NCBI GenBank assembly: GCA_037442565.1
Contig: JBBIQA010000121.1
Location: 1-14,182 of the forward strand
DNA: 14,182 nucleotides
From: PALSA-911 sp037442565
Lineage (GTDB): Bacteria; Pseudomonadota; Alphaproteobacteria; Acetobacterales; Acetobacteraceae
Direction of reading: 5' to 3'
Under the pieces are notes generated by a model. It was given only the letters and a program-made list of their open reading frames with translations. It did not search any database and was not told where the DNA came from. Shown in pieces: positions 7,029 to 13,366 of the stretch; positions within the stretch are counted from its first letter, which is position 1, and each line of letters starts with the position of its first letter. Both the position numbers and the translations under genes were made by a program.

Positions 7029-7898
7029 ATGACGACCGATAGCTGGATCAACGAAACCCTCTATCCCGACTGGGGGCAGCGCTTCCTGGTCAAGCGTGAA
7101 CTCGCGCGGGTGCAGAGCGAGTTCCAGGACATCGTCATCTTCGAAAGTTTCTCGCATGGCCGGGTGATGGTGCTGGACGGCGCGATCCAGATCACCGAGG
7201 CCGATGAGTTCGTCTACCAGGAAATGCTGACCCATGTGCCGCTGCTCGCCCACGGCGCGGCGGAAACCGTGCTGATCATCGGCGCCGGCGACGGTGGCGT
7301 GCTGCGCCGTGTGCTGCAGCATCGCGGCGTGCAGCGCGCGGTGATGGTGGAGATCGACGGCGAGGTGATCCGCCTGTCCAAGGAGTTCCTGCCCTCCATC
7401 GCCGGCGACGCCTGGAACGACCCGCGCGCCGAGGTCATCGTCGGCGACGGCATCGACTACGTGAAACGCGCGGCGGATGCGAGCTTCGATGCCATTATCG
7501 TCGACAGCACCGACCCGATCGGAGTCGGCGAAGTGCTGTTCACCGACGAGTTCTACGCCAACTGCGCCCGCATCCTCTCCCCGCGCGGCCTGGTCGTGAA
7601 CCAGTGCGGCGTGCCGGCGATGCAGGCGGACGAACTGCGCGACACCTCGCTCCGCCGCGCCAAATTCTTCCCGCATGTCACCGCCTATGTCGCGGCGGTG
7701 CCTACCTATGTCGGTGGCTTCATGACCCTCGGCTGGTCCGCGAAGGACGCCACGCTAACGCGCGTTCCCACCGCCGAAATCCGCAACCGCGCCGAAGCGG
7801 CCGGCATCCTCGGCACCACGCGCTACTGGACCCCGGAAATCCACACCGGCGCCTTCAACCTCCCGCCCTACATCCGCACCCACCTGCCAACGGCCTGA
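7029..7898 (+). CDS. speE: Spermidine synthase (polyamine aminopropyltransferase)
   Basis: SpeE transfers the aminopropyl group from decarboxylated S-adenosylmethionine, the SpeD product, to putrescine, giving spermidine and methylthioadenosine in the cytoplasm. The 289-residue length is normal. The N-terminal beta domain includes VLDGAIQITEADEFVYQEML (about 48-67). The Rossmann domain has GAGDGG (85-90), the acidic VEID at 107-110, GDGIDY (139-144) and the catalytic-Asp motif DSTDPIG (159-165). YVGGFMTLGWS in the C-terminal third is also family-typical. The usual Gln of the active-site segment is present in VVNQCGVP, where many family members have QCESP or similar. ATG 7029 follows AGGGAA at about 7015-7020. 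The terminator upstream separates it from speD. Aminopropyltransferases can differ in acceptor, so the exact amine is inferred from pairing with speD. Confidence 0.93.
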   Translation: MTTDSWINETLYPDWGQRFLVKRELARVQSEFQDIVIFESFSHGRVMVLDGAIQITEADEFVYQEMLTHVPLLAHGAAETVLIIGAGDGGVLRRVLQHRGVQRAVMVEIDGEVIRLSKEFLPSIAGDAWNDPRAEVIVGDGIDYVKRAADASFDAIIVDSTDPIGVGEVLFTDEFYANCARILSPRGLVVNQCGVPAMQADELRDTSLRRAKFFPHVTAYVAAVPTYVGGFMTLGWSAKDATLTRVPTAEIRNRAEAAGILGTTRYWTPEIHTGAFNLPPYIRTHLPTA

Positions 7899-7912
7899 GG
7901 CCTGGGTCGAAT

Positions 7913-7941
7913 GCAAGGCTGGGGCTCCGCCCCAGCCTTGC
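7913..7941. terminator. Perfect hairpin between convergent speE and hydrolase genes
   Basis: GCAAGGCTGGGGC (7913-7925) pairs perfectly with GCCCCAGCCTTGC (7929-7941), 13 bp with a 3-nt loop TCC. It lies 14 nt after the speE stop and 16 nt from the stop of the opposing gene. No T tract follows on either strand, so it is not a classical intrinsic terminator. It may still end or protect both transcripts. Palindromes with a GGGGCTCCGCCCC core are, from memory, common between genes in related alphaproteobacteria. Confidence 0.6.
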
Positions 7942-7957
7942 CTGCCGGCCCCGGGCG

Positions 7958-9112
7958 TCAGTCGATGGCGGCGTGGATGAGGTTGCTGACGCGGTCGAGG
8001 CGTGCGCTATGCCAGGGGTCGGGCACCACCTTGTTGGTCAGGTAGGTGAACGACACGCCGCTGTCCGGATCCGCCCAGGAGTAGGACGTGCCGGCCCCGC
8101 CATGGCCGTAGGTATCGGGGTGGGCGTTGGTGCCGAGGCCGCGGATACGGTCGGACAGGCCGCGCATGTGCGGGCCCAGGCCGCGATGCATCGGAATCCC
8201 GCCCATCGTTTCGTCGCCGCGTTCGCCGGTCTGATTGCGGGTGACGTATTGCACCAGCCGCGGCGAGAAGATGCGCGCCTCGCCCAGCCGGCCCTTGCCG
8301 AGCATCATCTGATAGAACGCCGCCATCCCGCGCGCGGTGCCGAAGCCGCCGCCGTGCGGCAGTCCGGCCAGGCGAAGCTCGGGGCTGTTATCGTAGGGCA
8401 TCTCGCTGCCCGGCGTGTAGTACATGTCCGCGCAGCGGTCGTGCAGACCGGCGGGCACGCCGACGAACAGATCATCGGCGAGACCAAGCGGCGCCAGTAC
8501 GCGCTCGCGGATCACGTCGCGGAAATCCTGGCCGGTGACGGCTTCCATCACCATGGCCAGTACCGGATGGGCGCTGCGGCCGTGATAGGCCATGCGCGAT
8601 CCCGGCGCCCATTCCAGCGAGAAGTCGCAGACCTGCGCGCGCATCTTCGCATGATCCAGCCAGGCGTCGCGGGTGAGGTGGCTGCTGGGGAAGCCGCCCT
8701 GGTGCGTCGCGACCTGATGGACCGTGATGTCGGCTTTGCCGCGCGCGGCGAATTCCGGCAGATGGTCGGCGATCCTGTCGTTGAATGACAGCTTGCCCTC
8801 CTCCACCAGCGCCCACACGCCGGCCATGCACAGCACCTTGGTCTGTGAGAACATCAGCCACAGATTATTGTCCGTGGCCGGGCGCGTGCCGCCCTCGGTG
8901 CGGGCGTCGCCATAGGTGCGGAAAAGCGCGAGCTGGCCATGCCGGGCGAGCGCGATCTGCGCGCCGGGATAGCGGCCTTCCTGGATATGGCCGCGGATCA
9001 GCGCATCCAGATGCTCGATCGGCTTGGCGGCGAAGCCGAGGCTTTTCAGGTCGCTCATCGGCAGCGGGTAGGCGAGGGCGGACGCGGTAGGCAAATTATG
9101 GACGCTTGACAT
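7958..9112 (-). CDS. Serine hydrolase of the class C beta-lactamase family (EstB-like)
   Basis: A 384-residue protein of the family that includes class C beta-lactamases, EstB-type esterases and D-aminopeptidases; it has no visible signal peptide, so it is probably cytoplasmic. The catalytic SxxK motif is SQTK at residues 89-92 (nucleophile S89, base K92). HQVATHQGGF (132-141) matches the LLTHTSG block. Y176 in MAYHGRSAH stands where YxN normally lies, and HGG at 337-339 is the third motif (KTG/HxG equivalent). YHG instead of YSN suggests an esterase or amidase rather than a beta-lactamase, and the substrate cannot be named. Start 9112 is chosen because AGGAG (complement of 9119-9123) lies 6 nt upstream. 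The frame is open to 9169, and M19 (9058) lacks a ribosome binding site. It is divergent from the DUF3237 gene and convergent with speE. Confidence 0.88.
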   Translation of the reverse strand: MSSVHNLPTASALAYPLPMSDLKSLGFAAKPIEHLDALIRGHIQEGRYPGAQIALARHGQLALFRTYGDARTEGGTRPATDNNLWLMFSQTKVLCMAGVWALVEEGKLSFNDRIADHLPEFAARGKADITVHQVATHQGGFPSSHLTRDAWLDHAKMRAQVCDFSLEWAPGSRMAYHGRSAHPVLAMVMEAVTGQDFRDVIRERVLAPLGLADDLFVGVPAGLHDRCADMYYTPGSEMPYDNSPELRLAGLPHGGGFGTARGMAAFYQMMLGKGRLGEARIFSPRLVQYVTRNQTGERGDETMGGIPMHRGLGPHMRGLSDRIRGLGTNAHPDTYGHGGAGTSYSWADPDSGVSFTYLTNKVVPDPWHSARLDRVSNLIHAAID

Positions 9113-9139
9113 TTCCTGCTCCTTTTCCGGGGTCGAGGA

Positions 9140-9169
9140 ACGATAGTGCCGGACGGACGAAGACGCCAA
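9140..9169 (-). promoter_or_regulatory. Weak candidate promoter for the serine hydrolase gene
   Basis: Read on the minus strand, TTGGCG (9169-9164) and TATCGT (9145-9140) are separated by 18 bp, matching 3/6 and 4/6 of the sigma-70 consensus. It would start transcription about 20 nt before the hydrolase ATG. Matches of this quality are common by chance. Confidence 0.25.
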
Positions 9170-9171
9170 CC

Positions 9172-9200
9172 TTGTCCAAAACGCCTCGATCGGGTCTTAT
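9172..9200 (+). promoter_or_regulatory. Candidate sigma-70-type promoter for the DUF3237 operon
   Basis: TTGTCC (9172-9177) and TCTTAT (9195-9200) are spaced by 17 bp, each matching 4/6 of the -35 and -10 consensus. Transcription from here would give a leader of about 43 nt before the ATG at 9250. It is the best promoter match in the 137-bp divergent gap. Confidence 0.45.
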
Positions 9201-9249
9201 CGCGCCGCGCAATCAAGCCGCACCAACGCGCCCGGGGGAGGAAGCCGAA

Positions 9250-9708
9250 ATGGCCGAGATCAAGACCAAGCCACTGATGTCGCTGAAGCTGCAGGTGAGT
9301 GGGATGCAGGCGATCGGCGCCGCGCCTGGCGGAGACCGCCGCGTGGGTCTGGTTGCCGGCGGCACGTTCAGCGGCGAGCGGTTGAACGGCACGGTTCTGC
9401 CCGGCGGGGCGGACTGGATCATCACCCGCCCGGATGGCTGCATGACGCTGGACGTGCGGCTGGTCCTGCGGACCGACGATGGCGCGCTGATCGGCCTCAC
9501 CTATCGCGGTCTGCGCCATGGCCCGGCGGACGTCATGGCCAAGGTCGCCGCCGGCGAGCCGGTAGATCCGGCTCTGTACTATTTCCGCACCGCCATCCTG
9601 TTCGAGACCTCGGCGCCGAAATATGACTGGCTGAACAGGGTGTTCGGCATCGGCACCGGCAGCCGCACCGCCGCGGGTCCGGAATATGAAATCTTCGAAC
9701 TGCTCTGA
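9250..9708 (+). CDS. DUF3237 family protein
   Basis: A 152-residue protein I assign to DUF3237, a small beta-barrel family of unknown activity. Recognisable blocks are GGTFSGERLNGTVLPGGADW (about 37-56), a central TLDVRLVLRTDDGALIGLTYRG, and YYFRTAILFETSAPKYDWLN near the C-terminus. The ATG at 9250 is set by GGGAGG at 9236-9241 with 8 nt spacing. The frame is open upstream from 9106, but that part overlaps the divergent gene's 5' region and has an unlikely composition. It is first in a run with a dehydrogenase (34 nt gap) and an acyl-CoA synthetase. Family members are often seen near genes for breakdown of aromatic or branched acids; that is general knowledge of the family, and no reaction is established for this one. 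Confidence 0.85.
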   Translation: MAEIKTKPLMSLKLQVSGMQAIGAAPGGDRRVGLVAGGTFSGERLNGTVLPGGADWIITRPDGCMTLDVRLVLRTDDGALIGLTYRGLRHGPADVMAKVAAGEPVDPALYYFRTAILFETSAPKYDWLNRVFGIGTGSRTAAGPEYEIFELL

Positions 9709-9741
9709 TCCCTCCCTGCCTTACCCAAGGAAACCGCGCGC

Positions 9742-10665
9742 ATGAGCTCCATCGCCTTCATCGGCCTCGGCAACATGGGTGGCCCGATGGCCGCCAACCT
9801 GATCAAGGCCGGCCACACCGTCACCGGCTTCGATCTCGGCCCCGCGGCGCTGGAGGCGTTCGCCGCCGCCGGCGGGCGCAAGGCCGCCTCGGCGGCGGAG
9901 GCGCTGGCGGGGGCGGATTTCGTCATTACCATGCTGCCGGCCGGGCCGCAGGTGCGCGACGTATGGTTGCACCAGGGCGGACTGATCGACGTGCTCGGCA
10001 AGACCGCGGGAGCGAAAAAGCCGCTGCTGATCGATTGCTCCACGATCGACGTCGCGAGCGCACACGCGGTCTATGAGGAAGCCAGGAAGGCCGGCTTCGA
10101 CATGATCGACGCGCCGGTATCCGGCGGCACCGGCGGGGCGATCAACGGCACGCTCACCTTCATGGTCGGCGGCAGCGAGGAAGCGTTCGAGAAAGCCAGG
10201 CCGGTACTCGCCGGCATGGGCAAAACGATCGTCCTGGCCGGCGGCCCGGGCATGGGTCAGGTCGCCAAGATCTGCAACAACATGATGCTGGGCATCAACA
10301 TGGTCGGCCTGTCCGAAGCGCTGATCCTGGGTGAGCGGCTTGGCCTGTCGCCGGCCAAGCTGCACGAGATCTGCGCGCCCTCCACCAGCCAGTCCTGGGC
10401 GCTGACCAGCTATTGCCCGGCACCGGGCGTGGTGCCGTCCGCCCCGTCCAACCGCGATTTCGCGCCGGGCTTCATGGCTGCGCTGATGGCCAAGGACATG
10501 CAGCTTTCCCAGGCGGCGGCGGAATCGGCCAACGTGCCGACGCCGCTCGGTGCGCTGGCGGCTTCGTTCTATCAGAAGGTATGCGACGAGGGCGAAGGGC
10601 GGCGCGACTTCTCCTACGTCTATATGTGGCTGGGCGATCAGGACCGCAGCGACTTCAACAAGTAA
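9742..10665 (+). CDS. mmsB: 3-hydroxyisobutyrate dehydrogenase-family NAD(P)-dependent enzyme
   Basis: A 307-residue beta-hydroxyacid dehydrogenase. The N-terminal Rossmann signature is FIGLGNMGGPMAANL with GLGNMG at residues 8-13, and D31 after GHTVTGF suggests NAD preference. The substrate motif DAPVSGG is at 123-129, followed by GTLTFMVGG. The catalytic lysine is K176 in GQVAKICNNMMLG. The C-terminal helical domain ends in FSYVYMWLGDQDRSDFNK. In valine breakdown MmsB oxidises 3-hydroxyisobutyrate to methylmalonate semialdehyde. No other valine-pathway gene is visible here, so a related hydroxyacid may be the real substrate and the symbol is provisional. AAGGAAA at about 9727-9733 precedes the ATG. 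The synthetase gene starts 14 nt downstream, so the two are surely cotranscribed. Confidence 0.88.
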   Translation: MSSIAFIGLGNMGGPMAANLIKAGHTVTGFDLGPAALEAFAAAGGRKAASAAEALAGADFVITMLPAGPQVRDVWLHQGGLIDVLGKTAGAKKPLLIDCSTIDVASAHAVYEEARKAGFDMIDAPVSGGTGGAINGTLTFMVGGSEEAFEKARPVLAGMGKTIVLAGGPGMGQVAKICNNMMLGINMVGLSEALILGERLGLSPAKLHEICAPSTSQSWALTSYCPAPGVVPSAPSNRDFAPGFMAALMAKDMQLSQAAAESANVPTPLGALAASFYQKVCDEGEGRRDFSYVYMWLGDQDRSDFNK

Positions 10666-10679
10666 CGGGGAGCCGAAGC

Positions 10680-12383
10680 ATGGGAGCGCACGAAGAAAGC
10701 CGCAGGGAATTCAAGGCCGCCCGCGATTTCCTGATCGCGCACCGCACCGACTACCGGGCGGCGTACGCGGGATTTCGTTGGCCGAAACTGGAGAATTTCA
10801 ATTTCGCGCTGGACTGGTTCGACGCCGAACTGGCCCAGGGCGAGAACGGCGGCCGCCTGGCGCTGAAGATCGTGGGCGAGGGGGCAGCCAGCCTCACCTT
10901 TGCCGAATTGTCGGAACGATCCAACCGGGTCGCCAACGGCCTGCGTGCGCTCGGCGTGAAGCGCGGCGACCGCATCCTGCTGATGCTCGGAAATGTGGTC
11001 GCGCTGTGGGAGACGATGCTGGCGGCGATGAAGGTCGGCGCCGTGGTCAGCCCGACCGCGACGCTGCTGACTGCCGGCGATCTTGCCGAGCGCATCGCCC
11101 GCGGGCGGGTGCGCCATGTCATCGCGGCAAGCGAGGATGCGGCGAAATTCGCGGCTCAGGATGCCTCGGTCGTCCGCATCGCGGTGGGTGCGCCGGTGGA
11201 TGGCTGGCACGCCTACGATGCCCTGCTTTCGGCGCCGGCGGAATTCAAGCCGGACGCGCCGACCGCGCCGTCGGACCCGATGCTGCTGTATTTCACCTCC
11301 GGCACCACGGCCAAGCCCAAGCTGGTGCTGCACAGCCATGTCAGCTATCCCGTCGGCCATCTGACCACGGCCTATTGGCTCGGGCTGCTCCCCGGCGATA
11401 TGCATTTGAACATTTCCTCGCCTGGCTGGGCCAAGCACGCCTATAGCTGCGTGTTCGCGCCCTGGATCGCCGGCGCCACGGTGTTCATCGCCAATCTCGG
11501 CCGGTTCCAGGCGAAACCATTGTTGGATGCCATCACGGAGAACGGGGTAACCACGATCTGCGCCCCGCCGACGGTGTGGCGGATGTTCGTGCAGGAGGAT
11601 TTAAAATCCTGGAAGACCAGCCTGCGCGAGGTCTGTTCCGCCGGCGAACCGCTGAACCCCGAGGTGATCGAGCAGGTGAAATCCGCCTGGGGGCTGATCA
11701 CGCGCGATGGTTACGGACAAACCGAAACCACCGTGCAGATCGGCAACCCGCCCGGCCTGCCGGTGAAATACGGTTCCATGGGCCTGGCGATGCCCGGCTA
11801 CGACATGCACCTGCTGGACACCGATGACCGCGAGGCGACGGAGGGCGAGGTGTCCATCTCGCTGGACCCGCGGCCGACCGGCCTGATGATGGGCTACCAG
11901 AACGATGACGGCACCACCACGGTGCTTGCCGGTTCGGCCTACCGCACCGGCGACGTCGCCTCGCGCGATGCCGATGGCTACCTGACCTATGTCGGCCGTG
12001 CCGACGATGTGTTCAAGGCGTCCGACTACCGCATCAGCCCGTTCGAACTGGAAAGCGTGCTGATCGAGCATCCGGCGGTGGCCGAGGCGGCTGTGGTGCC
12101 GGCGCCCGATCCCACCCGCCTCGCGGTACCGAAGGCCTATGTCAGCCTGGCGCAGGGCTTTCCGGCCGGCCGCGGCACGGCGCTGTCGATCTTCCAGCAT
12201 CTGAAGGCGCACGTGGCGCCATTCCGCCGGGTGCGGCGGATCGAATTCGCCGAACTGCCCAAGACCATCTCCGGCAAGATCCGCCGGGTGGAACTGCGCC
12301 AGACCGAGCAAACCCTGTTCAGCCAGGGCCAGCGCGCGCCCGGGGAGTTCCGCGAGGAGGATTTCCCGGAACTGAAGGCCTAG
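10680..12383 (+). CDS. ACSM-like acyl-CoA synthetase (AMP-binding family)
   Basis: A 567-residue ANL-superfamily enzyme that activates a carboxylic acid with ATP to an acyl-AMP and then to the CoA thioester. Core motifs are the phosphate loop TSGTTAKPK (206-214), YGQTE (345-349), YRTGD (421-425) and the C-terminal catalytic lysine K533 in KTISGKIRR. The segment SPGWAKHAYSCVFAPWIAGA resembles medium-chain (ACSM-type) and benzoate-CoA-ligase-like members rather than long-chain or acetyl-CoA synthetases; the acid itself cannot be read from sequence. ATG 10680 is chosen because GGGGAG lies about 9 nt upstream, just after the dehydrogenase stop. The frame is open from 10413, but that extension is inside the dehydrogenase gene. 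With the DUF3237 and dehydrogenase genes it forms a likely three-gene operon. A hairpin follows the stop. Confidence 0.92.
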   Translation: MGAHEESRREFKAARDFLIAHRTDYRAAYAGFRWPKLENFNFALDWFDAELAQGENGGRLALKIVGEGAASLTFAELSERSNRVANGLRALGVKRGDRILLMLGNVVALWETMLAAMKVGAVVSPTATLLTAGDLAERIARGRVRHVIAASEDAAKFAAQDASVVRIAVGAPVDGWHAYDALLSAPAEFKPDAPTAPSDPMLLYFTSGTTAKPKLVLHSHVSYPVGHLTTAYWLGLLPGDMHLNISSPGWAKHAYSCVFAPWIAGATVFIANLGRFQAKPLLDAITENGVTTICAPPTVWRMFVQEDLKSWKTSLREVCSAGEPLNPEVIEQVKSAWGLITRDGYGQTETTVQIGNPPGLPVKYGSMGLAMPGYDMHLLDTDDREATEGEVSISLDPRPTGLMMGYQNDDGTTTVLAGSAYRTGDVASRDADGYLTYVGRADDVFKASDYRISPFELESVLIEHPAVAEAAVVPAPDPTRLAVPKAYVSLAQGFPAGRGTALSIFQHLKAHVAPFRRVRRIEFAELPKTISGKIRRVELRQTEQTLFSQGQRAPGEFREEDFPELKA

Positions 12384-12410
12384 CCCGGCCGCCGATCGGC
12401 TTGCCGCTCC

Positions 12411-12437
12411 CGCTGACGGGCACCGGCCCGGTCAGCG
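12411..12437 (+). terminator. Hairpin 28 nt after the acyl-CoA synthetase stop
   Basis: CGCTGAC-GGGC (12411-12421) pairs with GCCC (12426-12429) and GTCAGCG (12431-12437) around loop ACCG, with one bulged G at 12430: an 11-bp interrupted stem. No T tract follows, so it may be an end-of-transcript hairpin working with Rho or a chance GC-rich fold. The remainder of the 12384-12651 gap holds an AT-rich patch (about 12496-12540) and otherwise nothing I can name. Confidence 0.4.
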
Positions 12438-12495
12438 CCGGGACGGCGATCCTCTGATCGTCCGGATCCGCGCCCAGCAGGGCGCGGTCGCTCGA

Positions 12496-12525
12496 TTGCG
12501 TAAAAAATATAAAGCCGTCTTAAAA
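12496..12525 (+). promoter_or_regulatory. AT-rich candidate promoter upstream of the first PEP-CTERM gene
   Basis: TTGCGT at 12496-12501 and TTAAAA at 12520-12525 are spaced 18 bp within a rare AT-rich patch (GTAAAAAATATAAAG and neighbours) of this GC-rich window. A shifted -10, TCTTAA at 12518, is equally possible. The start would be over 100 nt before the ATG at 12652. No sigma-54 site of the type known upstream of some PEP-CTERM genes was found. Confidence 0.3.
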
Positions 12526-12651
12526 CCCGATTGCTTAACGGGGTGATGCGTGTAGACATGCCCGACAGGGGCGGCCGGTGCATCCATGCGGAGCGCGGGG
12601 CTGTCGCCGGCTTTTGTTCTCCGTCATCGGCCGCCGCCGAAGGGTCCGACC

Positions 12652-13287
12652 ATGAAGACGCTTGTTGCCGCCATCCTGCTTGCCGGTTCCGGCGCGCTGC
12701 TTCTGGCCGGCACCGCCAATGCCGGCACGATCATCAAATCGCCGGACCTCGGCGATTACTGGGGCCCACTGAGCAGTTGGGGGACCCATGTGTATGCGAA
12801 CAGTTTCATCGCCACGACAACGGGAACGGTCACGGACCTCGGCACCTGGCTGAACGGCGGCTCATCGGCCCTGGTATTCGAAATCCTGGCCGACAGCGGC
12901 AATTCCCCGAACGGCGCCGGCATCCTGGCCTCGACCGCTGTGCTGTCGTTCAACAATGCCGCGCTCACGTTCGAACATGCCGCACCCTTCCGCGGCGCCA
13001 CGCTGATCGCCGGCCGGGAATACTGGTTCGCCGCCAGCACCGTGGGCCTGGGCGGAACCGGAGCCTATAATGTCGGCGGCCATATGCAGAACAGCGGCGG
13101 CATCACCGACAACGGCAGCTTCTGGTATTCCAACTCCGCCAGCGGCCTGAGCTTCGATGGCCAGCACCTCACGCCCGAAATGGCCTTCAGCGTGACCATC
13201 TCCGGCCTGCCGGAACCGGCGTCGATTGCGCTGCTTGGCACCGGTATGCTGGGCCTGGGAACGCTGGGCCGCCGCAAGGCCGCCTGA
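12652..13287 (+). CDS. PEP-CTERM sorting-domain exported protein
   Basis: A 211-residue secreted protein. Residues 1-24 are a Sec signal peptide (basic K2, hydrophobic LVAAILLAGSGALLLAG, cleavage after ANA). The mature part is Gly/Ser/Asn/Thr-rich and beta-strand-like, with SFIATTTGTVTDLGTWLNGG, LVFEILADSG and YWFAASTVGLGG; it resembles anchored surface domains but I cannot name the family. Residues 187-211 are a PEP-CTERM signal: PEP, a hydrophobic stretch (ASIALLGTGMLGLG) and a basic end GRRKAA. Exosortases recognise such tails and process them at the inner membrane; no exosortase is in this window. ATG 12652 is chosen because GAAGGG precedes it and the signal peptide begins there; the frame is also open from 12586. 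It converges on another PEP-CTERM gene with a shared terminator. Confidence 0.88.
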   Translation: MKTLVAAILLAGSGALLLAGTANAGTIIKSPDLGDYWGPLSSWGTHVYANSFIATTTGTVTDLGTWLNGGSSALVFEILADSGNSPNGAGILASTAVLSFNNAALTFEHAAPFRGATLIAGREYWFAASTVGLGGTGAYNVGGHMQNSGGITDNGSFWYSNSASGLSFDGQHLTPEMAFSVTISGLPEPASIALLGTGMLGLGTLGRRKAA

Positions 13288-13315
13288 TCGGGGCCAGTCG
13301 GTATTTCAAAAAGAA

Positions 13316-13343
13316 AAAGGCGGCGCCTTACGGCGCCGCCTTT
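13316..13343. terminator. Bidirectional intrinsic terminator between the two PEP-CTERM genes
   Basis: GGCGGCGCC (13319-13327) pairs perfectly with GGCGCCGCC (13332-13340) around loop TTAC, and AAA/TTT at 13316-13318/13341-13343 extends it to 12 bp. The A-rich run before the stem (13308-13318) reads as a long T tract on the minus strand, so it should terminate the minus-strand gene strongly. The plus side has only TTT. Confidence 0.85.
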
Positions 13344-13366
13344 CGTATCGAACGTAGAGTATTTGA

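Noticed and set aside
7604..8788. 394-codon plus-strand frame running from inside speE across the antisense of the hydrolase
   Set aside because: It crosses the speE 3' end and the intergenic hairpin, and its sequence resembles the complement of the hydrolase; no start signal or domain supports it.
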